A stretch of DNA of 64,000 nucleotides from contig NZ_KN676113.1 of assembly GCF_000802185.1 (NCBI RefSeq), positions 1,256,607 to 1,320,606 of the forward strand. Direction: 5' to 3'. Numbering within the stretch: position 1 is the first letter of the stretch; each line of letters starts with the position of its first letter. Below, piece by piece: positions 11,020 through 23,706 of this stretch. The notes below the pieces were generated by a model. That model searched no databases and was not told the origin of the DNA. It worked only from the letters and a program-made list of their open reading frames with translations. A program made the position numbers and the translations under genes. Source of the DNA: Belnapia sp. F-4-1 (lineage in GTDB: Bacteria > Pseudomonadota > Alphaproteobacteria > Acetobacterales > Acetobacteraceae).

Positions 11020-12561
11020 ATGGCCGTCGAGATCACCATCGCGCGCCCCGAGCTGCTGCAGGTCGCCGACGCCGTCGCCCGCGAGAAGATGATCGAGCGC
11101 GAGGAAGTGCTTGAGGCGATGGAGGAGGCCATCCAGAAGGCCGGCCGCGCCAAGTACGGGCACGAGAAGGACATCCGCGCCGTCATCGACCGCAAGAACG
11201 GCGAGGTCCGCCTCTCCCGCTGGACCGAGGTCGTCGACCAGGAGCCGGTCGAGAACGAGGCGACGCAGATCCCGCTGCGCATCGCGCAGAAGATCAAGCC
11301 CGGCATCCAGGCCGGCGAGTTCATCATCGACCCGCTGCCGCCCATCGACTTCGGTCGGGTGAACGCGCAATCCGCCAAGCAGGTCATCGTCCAGCGCGTG
11401 CGCGAGGTCGAGCGGCGCAAGCAGTTCGACGAGTACAAGGATCGCGTCGGCGAGATCATCAACGGCACGGTGAAGCGCACCGAGTACGGCAACCTCATGG
11501 TCGATCTCGGCCGCGCCGAGGCCCTGCTCCGCCGCGACGAAACCATCCCCCGCGAGGCCTTCAAGAACGGCGACCGCGTGCGGGCCTATATCTACGACGT
11601 CCGCGAGGAGCCGCGCGGCCCGCAGATCTTCCTCAGCCGCACCCATCCCGGCTTCCTGGCGAAGCTCTTCGCCCAGGAAGTCCCCGAGATCTACGACGGC
11701 ATCATCGAGATCCGCGCCGTCGCCCGCGACCCGGGCAGCCGCGCCAAGATGGCGGTGATCTCGCGCGACAGCAGCATCGACCCCGTCGGCGCCTGCGTCG
11801 GCATGCGCGGCAGCCGCGTCCAGGCGGTGGTGCAGGAGCTGCAGGGCGAGAAGATCGACATCATCCCCTGGTCCGGCGACAACGCCACCTTCGTCGTCAA
11901 CGCCCTAGCGCCTGCCGAGGTCACCAAGGTCGTGCTCGACGACGATGCGCGGCGGGTTGAAGTCGTCGTCCCCGATGACCAATTATCCCTTGCCATCGGG
12001 CGTCGCGGCCAGAATGTCCGCCTCGCCTCACAGCTCACCCGCTGGGACATCGACATCCTGACCGAAGCCGAGGAATCGGAACGCCGGCAGGAGGAATTCC
12101 GCAAGCGCTCCGGCCTCTTCGTCGAAGCGCTGGACGTGGACGATGTCATCGCCGGGCTGCTGGTGACCGAGGGGTTCACCTCGGTCGAGGACATCATCTC
12201 GGTCGAGGACGAGGAACTGGCGGGCATCGAGGGTTTCGACGAGAGCGTCGCCGCGGAGCTGAAGCGCCGCGCCGAATCCTGGCTCGAGCGCCGTGACGTG
12301 GAGCTGGACGAGAAGCGGCGCGAGCTGGGCGTCGAGGATGCGGTCGCCGAGATCGGCGGCTTCAACCCGGCGCAGCTCGTGGCGCTCGGCGAGAAGGGAG
12401 TGAAGACGCTGGACGACCTGGCCGACCTCGCCTCCGACGAGCTGATCGAGATCGTCGGCGCCGACGCCATGGACGAGGAGACGGCTAACGCCGTCATCAT
12501 GGCGGCGCGCGAACATTGGTTCGCCGAGGATGGCGCGAATGCAGACGGCCCCCCAGCATGA
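11020..12561 (+). CDS. nusA: Transcription termination/antitermination factor NusA
   Basis: A 513-residue NusA that binds RNA polymerase and nascent RNA. Order: N-terminal polymerase-binding domain (1-125), S1 domain (about 135-200), and two KH domains (about 205-345; the second has [12 protein letters not shown]). Then come C-terminal acidic helix-hairpin-helix repeats ([11 protein letters not shown] near 385 and a second copy near 455-475). AGGAGG at 11004-11009, within the rimP 3' end, serves as its ribosome-binding site. Confidence 0.97.
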   Translation: MAVEITIARPELLQVADAVAREKMIEREEVLEAMEEAIQKAGRAKYGHEKDIRAVIDRKNGEVRLSRWTEVVDQEPVENEATQIPLRIAQKIKPGIQAGEFIIDPLPPIDFGRVNAQSAKQVIVQRVREVERRKQFDEYKDRVGEIINGTVKRTEYGNLMVDLGRAEALLRRDETIPREAFKNGDRVRAYIYDVREEPRGPQIFLSRTHPGFLAKLFAQEVPEIYDGIIEIRAVARDPGSRAKMAVISRDSSIDPVGACVGMRGSRVQAVVQELQGEKIDIIPWSGDNATFVVNALAPAEVTKVVLDDDARRVEVVVPDDQLSLAIGRRGQNVRLASQLTRWDIDILTEAEESERRQEEFRKRSGLFVEALDVDDVIAGLLVTEGFTSVEDIISVEDEELAGIEGFDESVAAELKRRAESWLERRDVELDEKRRELGVEDAVAEIGGFNPAQLVALGEKGVKTLDDLADLASDELIEIVGADAMDEETANAVIMAAREHWFAEDGANADGPPA

Positions 12562-13165
12562 GCCGGCGGTAGCCGGCGAGGCGGAAGAGGCCGAGAAAGG
12601 CCCGCTCCGCCGCTGCATCGTCACGCGGGAGAGCCTGCCGAAGGAGCGGATGATCCGTTTCGTGCTCGGCCCTGACCGCGAATTGGTCCCCGATCTCGCC
12701 GGCAAGCTGCCGGGGCGGGGAATGTGGTTGTCGGCCAAGGCCGATGTGTTAGAACACGCCCTGACGCGCGGCGCCTTCTCCAGGGCGGCTCGCGGCACCG
12801 TGAACCCGCCCCCTGACCTTCGCGCGCGGATCGAGGATGGCCTGAAGCGCCGTCTCCGCGATCTCGTCGGTTTCGCCCGACGCGGCGGCCAGGCCATCTG
12901 CGGCCGGGACTCGGTTCGGGAATGGATGCGGTCCGGCAAGGCCGGGCTGTTGATGGAAGCCTCCGACGGCAGCCCAAGGGAGCGGGCCAAGCATGTCGGT
13001 GGGTTCGGGCTTCCGGTCGTGACGCCATTGCCGGCCGATATGCTCGGCGGCATCTTCGGCCGCGACCAGGCCGTGCACGTGGCCATCGCGCCCGGGCGCT
13101 TGGCCGAGGCCATCGAGGTGGAAGCTGCACGGCTCGCCGGCATCGCCGGCCCGGTGGCGAAATAG
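12530..13165 (+). CDS. YlxR-type RNA-binding protein fused to an L7Ae-like domain
   Basis: A 211-residue protein. The N-terminal part (about 22-100) is a YlxR/DUF448 domain with [19 protein letters not shown] and [12 protein letters not shown]. The C-terminal part (about 105-205) resembles a ribosomal L7Ae/L30e-type fold ([22 protein letters not shown], then [17 protein letters not shown]). This two-domain form is usual in alphaproteobacteria, while many bacteria have the two as separate genes. It overlaps the nusA end by 32 bases and precedes infB. It probably binds RNA in translation or RNase P control. Confidence 0.88.
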   Translation: MARMQTAPQHEPAVAGEAEEAEKGPLRRCIVTRESLPKERMIRFVLGPDRELVPDLAGKLPGRGMWLSAKADVLEHALTRGAFSRAARGTVNPPPDLRARIEDGLKRRLRDLVGFARRGGQAICGRDSVREWMRSGKAGLLMEASDGSPRERAKHVGGFGLPVVTPLPADMLGGIFGRDQAVHVAIAPGRLAEAIEVEAARLAGIAGPVAK

Positions 13166-13210
13166 GATTTCTCCGGCGCGAACCCTCGCGTCGGTATTGA
13201 ACGGACGGCA

Positions 13211-16039
<2,829 letters not shown>

Positions 16040-16130
16040 GGCGCCGTTCCCGTCACCATCGGGGGCGCGGTGCCGCAGGGTGCCGCGCCCCTTCGCTTTT
16101 CAACGGGTTCAAGCCCCCACGAGGACGCCC

Positions 16131-16544
16131 ATGCCCAAGCATTCCGCCGGCCCCGCCGCCGGCCCCTCCCAGCGCCAGCTGCGCGTCGCGGAGGAGGTTC
16201 GCCACGCCCTCTCCGCCGTCTTCGCCCGCGCCGAGTTCCGCGACCCGGACCTCGCCGGCCTGCATGTGACGGTGACCGAGGTCCGCGCCTCCCCCGACCT
16301 CAAGCACATGACCGCCTTCGTCAGTGGCCTGGGGCGCGAGCTGCCGGAGGCACAGATGCGCGCTCTCCGCCGCGTTGCCCCCTGGCTCCGCACCCAGGTG
16401 GCGAAGTCGGTCCGCCTGCGCAGCGCGCCCGACCTGCATTTCCAGCAGGACACCGCGCTCGACTACGCCATGCAGATCGACCGTGCGCTGCGCCAGCCGG
16501 AGGTCGCCCGCGATCTTTCGCCGCGCCCGGATGACGAGGCGTGA
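16131..16544 (+). CDS. rbfA: Ribosome-binding factor A
   Basis: A 137-residue RbfA, a KH-like cold-shock factor for late 30S maturation. Conserved pieces are SQRQLRVAEEVRHALS at about 14-29, LAGLHVTVTEVRASPDLKHM in the middle, and LRSAPDLHFQQDTALDYAMQ near 100-119. The ATG at 16131 follows GAGGA at 16121-16125. The stop overlaps the GTG start of the thioesterase gene. Confidence 0.95.
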   Translation: MPKHSAGPAAGPSQRQLRVAEEVRHALSAVFARAEFRDPDLAGLHVTVTEVRASPDLKHMTAFVSGLGRELPEAQMRALRRVAPWLRTQVAKSVRLRSAPDLHFQQDTALDYAMQIDRALRQPEVARDLSPRPDDEA

Positions 16545-16939
16545 GCCGCCTACCGGACGCCCCGCCCTCGGGCGAGCCACGCATCCGCACCATCGCCATG
16601 CCGGCCGACACCAACCCGGCCGGCGACATCTTCGGCGGCTGGCTGATGTCGCAGATGGACCTCGCCGCCGGCAACGCCGCCAGCCGCCGCACTCATGGCC
16701 GCTGCGCCACTGTCGCGGTGGAGGCGATGAGCTTCCACGCCCCGGTCCAGGTCGGCGACGAGGTCAGCCTCTATGCCGACGTCGTCTCGACCGGCCGCAC
16801 CTCGCTCCGCATCCAGGTCGAGGCCTGGTGCCGCAGCCGGACCGAGGAGCATTCCGTCCGCGTCACCTCCGCCGTCTTCACCTTTGTCGCGCTCGACTCC
16901 CATGGCCGGCCGCGTCCTGTCCCTCCCGAGGCCCGCTAG
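16541..16939 (+). CDS. Acyl-CoA thioesterase, hotdog fold (YciA-like)
   Basis: A 132-residue hotdog-fold protein that should hydrolyse acyl-CoA esters in the cytosol. It has the YciA-type pattern ADTNPAGDIFGGWLMSQMD at 19-37, holding the conserved Asn and Asp, and VAVEAMSFHAPVQVGDEV in the middle. It starts at GTG 16541 in a GTGA overlap with rbfA, and its TAG is directly followed by the truB ATG. It is therefore a tightly packed member of the translation operon although its chemistry is unrelated. Confidence 0.9.
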   Translation: MSRLPDAPPSGEPRIRTIAMPADTNPAGDIFGGWLMSQMDLAAGNAASRRTHGRCATVAVEAMSFHAPVQVGDEVSLYADVVSTGRTSLRIQVEAWCRSRTEEHSVRVTSAVFTFVALDSHGRPRPVPPEAR

Positions 16940-17917
16940 ATGTCCAACGGCAAGCCCCGCCACCACCGCCACCGCAAGCCGAAGGGCCGCGTGATCGATG
17001 GCTGGCTGATCGTCGACAAGCCCTCCGGCATCGGCTCCACCGATGTCGTCGCCAAGGTGAAGCGCGCCTTCGACGCGCAGAAGTGCGGCCATGGCGGCAC
17101 CCTCGACCCGCTGGCCACCGGCGTGCTGCCCATCGCCCTCGGCACCGCGACCAAGACCGTCCCCTATGTGATGGACGGAACGAAGTCCTACCGGTTTACC
17201 CTCCGCTTCGGCGACTTGCGCGACACGGATGATGCCGACGGCAAGACCATCGAGACCTCTGACGCCCGCCCGACCGACGATGCCATCCGCGCCGCCCTCC
17301 CGGCCTTCATCGGCGACATCATGCAAATCCCGCCGATCTACTCGGCGATCAAGCTCGGCGGCGAGCGCGCCTATGACCTGGCGCGCGAGGGCCAGCTCGT
17401 TGAGCTCCAGCCCCGTCCCGCCCGAGTGGACCGCTTCGAGCTCGAGTTCCGCCCCGATGCGGATACCGCCATCTTCCTCGTCGAGAGCGGCAAGGGCGTC
17501 TACATGCGCTCGCTCGCGCGAGACTTGGCCCGCGCCGTCGGCACGGTCGGCCATATTGCCACGCTGCGGCGGATGCGCGTCGGCCCCTTCCACGAGGCCA
17601 CCGCGATTCCGCTGGACAAGCTCGGCGGTTCCGGCGATACGCCGCCTCCTTCCCCGGACCTCCTCCTTCCCGTGGCGACCGCGCTGGCCGACATCCCGGC
17701 GCTGGCCCTCACCGAGGCGGAGGCCATGCGCCTGATGCACGGCCAGGCCTTCAGCCTGGTCGACCTCATGGGCCGCATTCCGGGCGCCGCCAACCCCGAT
17801 GGGGGCTTGGTGCGCGCCATGGCGGGGGAGCGGTTCGTGGGGCTCTGCCGCCTGGACTCCGGCCTGATGAAGGCGGAGCGCCTGGTCTCGCAGGAAGGTC
17901 TGCAGCCGGTTGCGTGA
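16940..17917 (+). CDS. truB: tRNA pseudouridine(55) synthase
   Basis: A 325-residue TruB, making pseudouridine 55 in the T-loop of tRNAs. A basic N-terminal tail (1-17) precedes [17 protein letters not shown]. The catalytic Asp is in [19 protein letters not shown] (Asp56 in this numbering). [14 protein letters not shown] near 178-192 is the second signature. The C-terminal region is a PUA-like tail. It begins immediately after the thioesterase stop and is followed by rpsO. Confidence 0.96.
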   Translation: MSNGKPRHHRHRKPKGRVIDGWLIVDKPSGIGSTDVVAKVKRAFDAQKCGHGGTLDPLATGVLPIALGTATKTVPYVMDGTKSYRFTLRFGDLRDTDDADGKTIETSDARPTDDAIRAALPAFIGDIMQIPPIYSAIKLGGERAYDLAREGQLVELQPRPARVDRFELEFRPDADTAIFLVESGKGVYMRSLARDLARAVGTVGHIATLRRMRVGPFHEATAIPLDKLGGSGDTPPPSPDLLLPVATALADIPALALTEAEAMRLMHGQAFSLVDLMGRIPGAANPDGGLVRAMAGERFVGLCRLDSGLMKAERLVSQEGLQPVA

Positions 17918-17963
17918 ACCGCCGAACCCCTGGAAGGGGGCGGCCAATATGGAGAACAACCCG

Positions 17964-18236
17964 ATGTCGGCAGTCAGTGCGGAGCGCCGCCAGGCGCTCA
18001 TTACCCAGTATGCGACCAAGCCCGGCGACACCGGCAGCCCGGAAGTGCAAATCGCCCTGCTCTCGGAGCGGATCAGCGGCCTGACCGAGCACCTCAAGAC
18101 CCATGCCAAGGACTTCCATAGCCGGCGCGGCCTGCTCGTGCTGGTCGGGCAGCGGCGTGGCCTGCTGGACTACCTGAAGAAGAAGGACCAGGGCCGCTAC
18201 GAGCGCCTGATCGGCAGCCTCGGCCTCCGCCGCTAA
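17964..18236 (+). CDS. rpsO: 30S ribosomal protein S15
   Basis: A 90-residue S15 with all signatures: [36 protein letters not shown] and [19 protein letters not shown] at the end. The ATG at 17964 behind GGAGA (17951-17955) gives the family length. An in-frame ATG at 17949 would add five residues and lacks its own site. It binds 16S rRNA early in 30S assembly and is the usual neighbour of pnp. Confidence 0.97.
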   Translation: MSAVSAERRQALITQYATKPGDTGSPEVQIALLSERISGLTEHLKTHAKDFHSRRGLLVLVGQRRGLLDYLKKKDQGRYERLIGSLGLRR

Positions 18237-18715
18237 TACTCCCCACGACACGGCTTCGCGGCGCCGCGGGGGCCCCGGGTTTTCCCTGTGCTCCCAAGGC
18301 TTCGGCACGCCTTCCGTGGCAAAGCCACGGAAGGACAGCTGAGGCGGTGCCGCGAGCGGTTCGGCTGAAAATTTCCGTAGTATTCCTGGCCCAGCCGGGC
18401 CATATCACCCCCGTGAGGCCGAGGCCTGTCCGATATGGCAGGCATGGCGGCCGACCGCCGCACGCGGCGGGCTGACAGGACAGCCGCCGCCCCCGAGACG
18501 ATTGGGGCGGCTACGGCGTTTCCGGCCACATGGATCCCCGGCAACGGGGGCGGCCTTCCTCCCCCCTCCCCGGCGGAAGTCTCGCACTCCATGCAGCCCG
18601 AAGCGCCGAGAATGAACGGCCAGACTGCCACCCACCGCGTCGCACCCCGGACCGCCCCGATGGCGCCTCCGGTCATCCACCATGCCGGCGCTCGCGCCCG
18701 GCCAAGGAACGACGC
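18237..18715 (+). promoter_or_regulatory. Long rpsO-pnp spacer with an 11-bp perfect hairpin
   Basis: No gene is supported here. The main structure is CCTTCCGTGGC (18310-18320) paired exactly with GCCACGGAAGG (18324-18334) around AAA, with no T-run. A long mRNA leader with a stable stem ahead of pnp fits the known RNase III/PNPase autoregulation of pnp in enterobacteria. That link is analogy only. An AAAATTT stretch at 18367-18373 is the only AT-rich spot and could belong to a promoter. Confidence 0.45.
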
Positions 18716-20920
18716 ATGTTCGAAAACTACTATCGCAAGGATATCGCCTGGGGCGGCCAGCTCCTGACGCTCGAGACGGGCAAGATCGCTCGCCAGGCCG
18801 ATGGCGCCGTCATGGCCCGCCTCGGCGACACCATCGTTCTCTGCACCGTGGTCGGCGCCCGCAACGTGAAGCCGGGCCAGGACTTCTTCCCGCTGACGGT
18901 CAACTACCAGGAGAAGGCCTTCGCGGCGGGCAAGATCCCGGGCGGGTTCTTCAAGCGCGAGGGCCGTCCCTCCGAACACGAGACCTTGGTCTCCCGCCTG
19001 ATCGACCGGCCCATCCGCCCGCTCTTCCCCGAGGGCTTCCGCAACGAGGTCCAGGTCATTGCGACCGTCCTCAGCCATGACCTGGAGAATGACCCGGACA
19101 TGGTGGCGATGGTTGGCTGCTCCGCCGCCCTCACCCTCTCCGGCATCCCCTTCTTCGGCCCCGTGGCCAGCGCCCGCGTCGGCTATATCGACGGCCAGTA
19201 CGTGCTGAACCCGACCGCGGCCCAGCGCCAGCAGTCGAAGCTCGAGCTCGTCGTCGCCGGCACCGCCGAGGGCGTGCTGATGGTCGAGTCCGAGGCGCAG
19301 GAGCTCTCCGAGGAGGTGATGCTCGGCGCCGTCGAGTTCGGCCACCGGGGCTTCCAGCCCGTCATCCAGGGCATCATCGAGCTGGCCGAGCGTGCCGCGA
19401 AGGAGCCCTGGCCGCTGTCTGAGCCCTCCGAGGCCGAGACCACGCTGAAGGCCCGCATCGCCGAGCTCGGCCGCGACGCCATCGCCCTCGCCTACAAGGA
19501 GACGCAGAAGCTTCTCCGCCAGGAGAAGGTCTCGGCGGCGAAGAAGGCCGTGGTTGAGCAGCTCACCACCGAGGGGCTCGATGCCGGCGCCGCCAAGGGC
19601 CTGCTGAAGGAGCTAGAGGCGGACGTCGTCCGCAACGCCATCCTCGAGACTGGCCTCCGCATCGACGGCCGCGACACCCGGACCGTGCGCCCGATCGTGG
19701 CCGAGGTCGGCGTGCTGCCGCGCAGCCATGGCTCGGCGCTCTTCACCCGCGGCGAGACCCAGGCGCTCTGCGTGGCGACCCTCGGCACCGGCCAGGACGA
19801 GCAGATCATCGACGCGCTGCCGGGCGAGTACCGGGAGCACTTCATGCTCCACTACAACTTCCCTCCCTACTCGGTCGGTGAGACCGGCCGCATGGGCAGC
19901 CCGGGCCGCCGCGAGATCGGCCACGGCAAGCTCGCCTGGCGCGCCATCCGCCCGCTGCTGCCGGAGAAGGACAAGTTCCCCTACACCCTCCGTGTGGTCT
20001 CCGAGATCACCGAAAGCAACGGCTCCTCCTCCATGGCCACCGTCTGCGGCAGCTCGCTGGCGCTGATGGATGCCGGCACGCCGCTGAAGCGCCCCTGCGC
20101 CGGCATCGCCATGGGCCTGATCAAGGAGGACCGCGGCTTTGCCGTGCTCTCCGACATCCTGGGCGACGAGGACCATCTCGGCGACATGGACTTCAAGGTG
20201 GCAGGCTCCGAGCATGGCATCACCGCGCTGCAGATGGACATCAAGATCACCTCCATCACCTTCGACATCATGCGCCAGGCGCTCGACCAGGCGCGTGACG
20301 GCCGCATCCACATCCTCGGCGAGATGGCGAAGGGCCTGACCGGCGCCCGCGGCGACGTGGCGGCGAATGCCCCGCGCATCACCGTGATCCAGGTGCCGAA
20401 GGAGAAGATCCGCGAGGTCATCGGCTCCGGCGGCAAGACGATCCGCGAGATCACCGAGCAGACCGGCTGCAAGATCGACATCGAGGATGACGGCACCATC
20501 AAGGTCGCGGCCACCAGCATCGAGCAGGCGCAGCGTGCCATCGACTGGATCCGCGGCCTGACCGCCGAGGCCGAGATCGGCGCCATCTACAACGGGAAGG
20601 TCGTGAAGACCGCCGATTTCGGCGCCTTCGTGAACTTCCTCGGCGCCAAGGACGGCCTCGTCCACATCTCCGAGCTGCAGAATGACCGCGTCAACCGCAC
20701 CACCGATGTCGTCAATGTCGGCGATGCGGTGAAGGTGAAGGTCATCGGCTTCGATGATCGCGGCAAGGTGAAGCTCTCCATGCGCGTCGTTGACCAGGCC
20801 ACCGGCGCTGACATCACCGAGCAGGTCGGCGCCCGCCGCCCGCGCGAGGAAGGCGAAGGCGGCGGCGACCGCCCCCGCCGCGACCGTCCGCGCCGCGAGC
20901 GCAGCGACGCCGCGGAATGA
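18716..20920 (+). CDS. pnp: Polyribonucleotide nucleotidyltransferase (PNPase)
   Basis: A 734-residue PNPase, the phosphorolytic 3'-5' exonuclease of the degradosome. Order: first RNase PH domain (from [14 protein letters not shown]), linker helices, and second RNase PH domain ([36 protein letters not shown]). The KH domain follows with [11 protein letters not shown] near 560-570, then the S1 domain ([20 protein letters not shown]). An Arg-rich tail ends it. The start at 18716 follows AAGGAAC. An upstream in-frame ATG at 18530 adds only non-conserved sequence. Confidence 0.97.
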   Translation: MFENYYRKDIAWGGQLLTLETGKIARQADGAVMARLGDTIVLCTVVGARNVKPGQDFFPLTVNYQEKAFAAGKIPGGFFKREGRPSEHETLVSRLIDRPIRPLFPEGFRNEVQVIATVLSHDLENDPDMVAMVGCSAALTLSGIPFFGPVASARVGYIDGQYVLNPTAAQRQQSKLELVVAGTAEGVLMVESEAQELSEEVMLGAVEFGHRGFQPVIQGIIELAERAAKEPWPLSEPSEAETTLKARIAELGRDAIALAYKETQKLLRQEKVSAAKKAVVEQLTTEGLDAGAAKGLLKELEADVVRNAILETGLRIDGRDTRTVRPIVAEVGVLPRSHGSALFTRGETQALCVATLGTGQDEQIIDALPGEYREHFMLHYNFPPYSVGETGRMGSPGRREIGHGKLAWRAIRPLLPEKDKFPYTLRVVSEITESNGSSSMATVCGSSLALMDAGTPLKRPCAGIAMGLIKEDRGFAVLSDILGDEDHLGDMDFKVAGSEHGITALQMDIKITSITFDIMRQALDQARDGRIHILGEMAKGLTGARGDVAANAPRITVIQVPKEKIREVIGSGGKTIREITEQTGCKIDIEDDGTIKVAATSIEQAQRAIDWIRGLTAEAEIGAIYNGKVVKTADFGAFVNFLGAKDGLVHISELQNDRVNRTTDVVNVGDAVKVKVIGFDDRGKVKLSMRVVDQATGADITEQVGARRPREEGEGGGDRPRRDRPRRERSDAAE

Positions 20921-20927
20921 CCCCGCA

Positions 20928-20959
20928 CGGCATCGGGAGGGCTCTACCTTCCGATGCCG
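20928..20959 (+). terminator. 13-bp stem-loop after pnp
   Basis: CGGCATCGGGAGG (20928-20940) pairs with CCTTCCGATGCCG (20947-20959) with a single G-T wobble and a 6-base loop, 8 bases past the pnp stop. No T-run follows. A TATAAT at 20989-20994 just downstream could be the -10 box of the next gene, but I see no good -35 box for it. Confidence 0.55.
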
Positions 20960-21008
20960 GCGGTACCATATCGGACGGCTTGAACTGGTATAATTCGAGG
21001 GCAGGGGC

Positions 21009-22409
21009 GTGAAGGCAATCAACGCGATCCGCATGGGCGGAGTCGAGGTTCTGCCATTGGTCGAAGGCGGCAAGGGCGTCGCGGTCTCCAACGGCGCCTC
21101 CTGCGGTGCCTGGGCCTCCGGTGGCGGCGTCGGCACTTTCTCGGCCGTCAACGCCGATAGCTACGACGAGAATGGCGAGGTCATCCGCCAGATCTACCAC
21201 GGCAAGACCCGGCGCGAGCGGCATGAGGAGCTGGTCGCCTACGGCATCCGCGGCGGCATCGCCCAGGCCCAGGAAGCGCATGAGCGCAGCAACGGCCAGG
21301 GTCGCATCCACACCAACATCCTCTGGGAGATGGGCGGCGCCGAGCGCGTCGTCCGCGGCATCCTGGAAGGCGCCCGCGGCCTCATCAACGGCATCACCTG
21401 CGGCGCCGGCATGCCCTACCGGCTGTCGGAGATCGCTCGGGAGTTCCGCGTCCACTACTACCCGATCGTCTCCTCCGGCCGCGCCTTCGCCGCCCTCTGG
21501 AAGCGTAGCTACAACAAGACGCGCGAATGGCTCGGCGGCGTGGTCTACGAGGACCCCTGGCTGGCCGGCGGCCATAACGGCCTGTCCAACTCCGAGGACC
21601 CGGCCCGCCCCGAGGACCCATACCCCCGCGTCCTCAAGCTCCGCCAGCAGATGCGCGAGTTCGGCTTGGGCGAGGTGCCCATCATCATGGCCGGCGGCGT
21701 CTGGTGGCTGGAGGAGTGGCAGGACTGGATCGACAACCCCGAGCTCGGCCCCATTGCCTTCCAGTTCGGCACCCGTCCCCTGCTGACCCAGGAAAGCCCG
21801 ATCTCGGACGCCTGGAAGCAGCGCCTGCTGACGCTGAAGGAGGGCGATATCCTCCTCCAGCGCTTTTCCCCGACCGGCTTCTACAGCAGTGCCGTCCGCA
21901 ACGAGTTCCTGTCCGAGCTCGAGGCCCGCAACGAGCGCCAGGTCGCCTTCACGCAGGAGCCCGTCGGCGACCACGTCGCCGAGTACGCCGTCGGCCCCCG
22001 CCGCCGCCGCGTCTGGCTGACGCCGCATGACCGTGCCCGCGTCGCCGGCTTCGAGGCGAGCGGCTTCACCGAGGCCATGCGTACGCCGGACAATACATTG
22101 ATCTTCGTCACCCCGGAAAAGCAGGCCGAGATCGTGCAGGATCAGGTCGACTGCATGGGCTGCCTCTCTTCCTGCCGCTTCTCGAACTGGGACCAGCACA
22201 GCGCCACCTTCGACAACGGCAAGAAGGCCGACCCGCGCAGCTTCTGCATCCAGAAGACGCTGCAGGACGTGGCCCATGACGGCGCGCTGGAGCACAACCT
22301 GATGTTCGCCGGGCACAACGCCTTCCGCTTCGGCTCGGACCCGTTCTATTCGAACGGCTTCATCCCGACCGCCAAGCAGCTGGTTGAGCGCATCCTGACG
22401 GGGCGCTGA
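21009..22409 (+). CDS. NAD(P)H-dependent flavin oxidoreductase / nitronate monooxygenase-like, with a C-terminal Cys motif
   Basis: A 466-residue protein starting at GTG 21009. A TIM-barrel of the nitronate monooxygenase/2-nitropropane dioxygenase type is suggested by GLINGITCGAGMPYRL (about 122-137), IIMAGGVWWLEE and FQFGTRPLLTQESPI. It lacks the short classical N-terminus. Near the C-terminus four cysteines stand at about 382, 385, 389 and 413 (DCMGCLSSCRF and RSFCIQ), a spacing that could bind an iron-sulfur cluster or zinc. The family name is fairly safe; substrate and metal are unknown. Confidence 0.7.
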   Translation: MKAINAIRMGGVEVLPLVEGGKGVAVSNGASCGAWASGGGVGTFSAVNADSYDENGEVIRQIYHGKTRRERHEELVAYGIRGGIAQAQEAHERSNGQGRIHTNILWEMGGAERVVRGILEGARGLINGITCGAGMPYRLSEIAREFRVHYYPIVSSGRAFAALWKRSYNKTREWLGGVVYEDPWLAGGHNGLSNSEDPARPEDPYPRVLKLRQQMREFGLGEVPIIMAGGVWWLEEWQDWIDNPELGPIAFQFGTRPLLTQESPISDAWKQRLLTLKEGDILLQRFSPTGFYSSAVRNEFLSELEARNERQVAFTQEPVGDHVAEYAVGPRRRRVWLTPHDRARVAGFEASGFTEAMRTPDNTLIFVTPEKQAEIVQDQVDCMGCLSSCRFSNWDQHSATFDNGKKADPRSFCIQKTLQDVAHDGALEHNLMFAGHNAFRFGSDPFYSNGFIPTAKQLVERILTGR

Positions 22410-22566
22410 CCGCGCCCCGGCACTGGGCAGGATTACAGGGAAGGGCGGCGCAAGCCGCCCTTCGCCTTTTCCGACCCTGCGCCCCGGTCCTGGGCCCGGG
22501 CGGTGCTGATGACAGGCCCATGCCGCGCGGTTACACAGCGGCTGGTTTCAAGCATTCGGGCGGGAC

Positions 22567-23658
22567 ATGCCGGAACAGGGTCGCGGGCTGCTGCCCGGGT
22601 TGCATGGGCTGCGCGCCGTGGCGGCGCTGATGGTGTTCCTCTACCATCTGCATGCGATTCCCGGCCTTCAGGTGCCGGCGGCGCTTCCCTGGATCGCCAC
22701 GCATTTCGGCTTCGGGGTCCACCTTTTCTTCGCGCTCTCGGCCTTCGCGCTGGCCTGGGCAAATCCCCATGCGGCGGAACGGCCCGGCTCCTACCTCATC
22801 AAGCGCTTCTTTCGCATTGCGCCGCTCTACTACATCGTTCTTGCCGTGGTCCTGGTCCTATCGCGTACCGGATGGCCGGGGATCGAGCGCTTCATCGCCG
22901 AAGTGACCTTCACCTTCAATTTGGTGCCGGGCTGGCACCCTGGCCTGGTCCCGGCCGGCTGGACGGTGGGCACCGAGATGCTCTTCTACCTCCTGCTGCC
23001 GTTGCTCCTGCGGGTTCGCAGCATCGCCGGCATGGCTGTCGTGACCGCCCTGGCGACGCTCCTCTCCTACGAGGCGCGGCGGCTGCTGACGGCCTGGCTG
23101 CCCGGCAGCGACTACAACCTGGCTTCCCTCCCAAGCAACCTTTCGATCTTCATCGCCGCCCTGCTCGCCTTCCGCATTTTCGACGCGGTGCGCGGCACCG
23201 CCTGGGAGGGCCGCGCCGCGGCGCTCGCCGCCGCCTTCACGCTCGGCCTGCTCGGCCTGCTGCTCTCGCCGGCAGGGAGCCTAGTGGAAGGGCCGGGCGA
23301 CTCCCGGGTGCTGGTCTTCGGCTATGCCTTCGCCGCGGCCTGCCTGTGGCAGGCTCTCCGCCCGTCCTGGCTGCTGCGGTCGCGGCCGGCGCTCTGGCTC
23401 GGGGAGCGGAGCTACAGCATCTACCTCTCGCACTTCCTGCTGATCCTGGTGCTGCGGCCGGCCTATGGCTGGATCCTGGGGCAGCTCGGGCAGGGCGGCG
23501 CGGCCTTCCTGGCCTGCGCCGCCATCACCCTGCCGCCGCTCTGCATCGCGGCTGCGCTCGGCTATCGCCTCGTCGAGGTGCCGGGGATCGCATTGGGCCG
23601 CCGGTTGATCGGGCGCAGCAGCCCGAACCCCGCGTTGAAGCCAATGGCAGGGCGCTGA
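22567..23658 (+). CDS. Membrane acyltransferase, acyltransferase-3 (OafA/YrhL) family
   Basis: A 363-residue integral membrane protein with about ten hydrophobic segments. The family start LLPGLHGLRAVAALMVFLYHLH (two overlapping blocks at 6-27) contains the R-A-x-A-x-x-x-V and H motif. HLFFALSAFALAW corresponds to the usual FFVLSGF segment. ERSYSIYLSHFLLILV near 280 is the conserved late helix. Such enzymes acetylate or acylate cell-surface sugars. No glycan genes are adjacent, so the target is unknown. Confidence 0.88.
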   Translation: MPEQGRGLLPGLHGLRAVAALMVFLYHLHAIPGLQVPAALPWIATHFGFGVHLFFALSAFALAWANPHAAERPGSYLIKRFFRIAPLYYIVLAVVLVLSRTGWPGIERFIAEVTFTFNLVPGWHPGLVPAGWTVGTEMLFYLLLPLLLRVRSIAGMAVVTALATLLSYEARRLLTAWLPGSDYNLASLPSNLSIFIAALLAFRIFDAVRGTAWEGRAAALAAAFTLGLLGLLLSPAGSLVEGPGDSRVLVFGYAFAAACLWQALRPSWLLRSRPALWLGERSYSIYLSHFLLILVLRPAYGWILGQLGQGGAAFLACAAITLPPLCIAAALGYRLVEVPGIALGRRLIGRSSPNPALKPMAGR

Positions 23659-23706
23659 CGCCGAGGGGCGTAGGCGCCGCCTGCCAAGCGGCGGCGAGAA
23701 GGCGTT

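Noticed and set aside
20980-20994. Full sigma-70 promoter ahead of the flavin oxidoreductase gene
   Set aside because: TATAAT is present but the only TTGA-like box is far too close; I keep only the -10 note.
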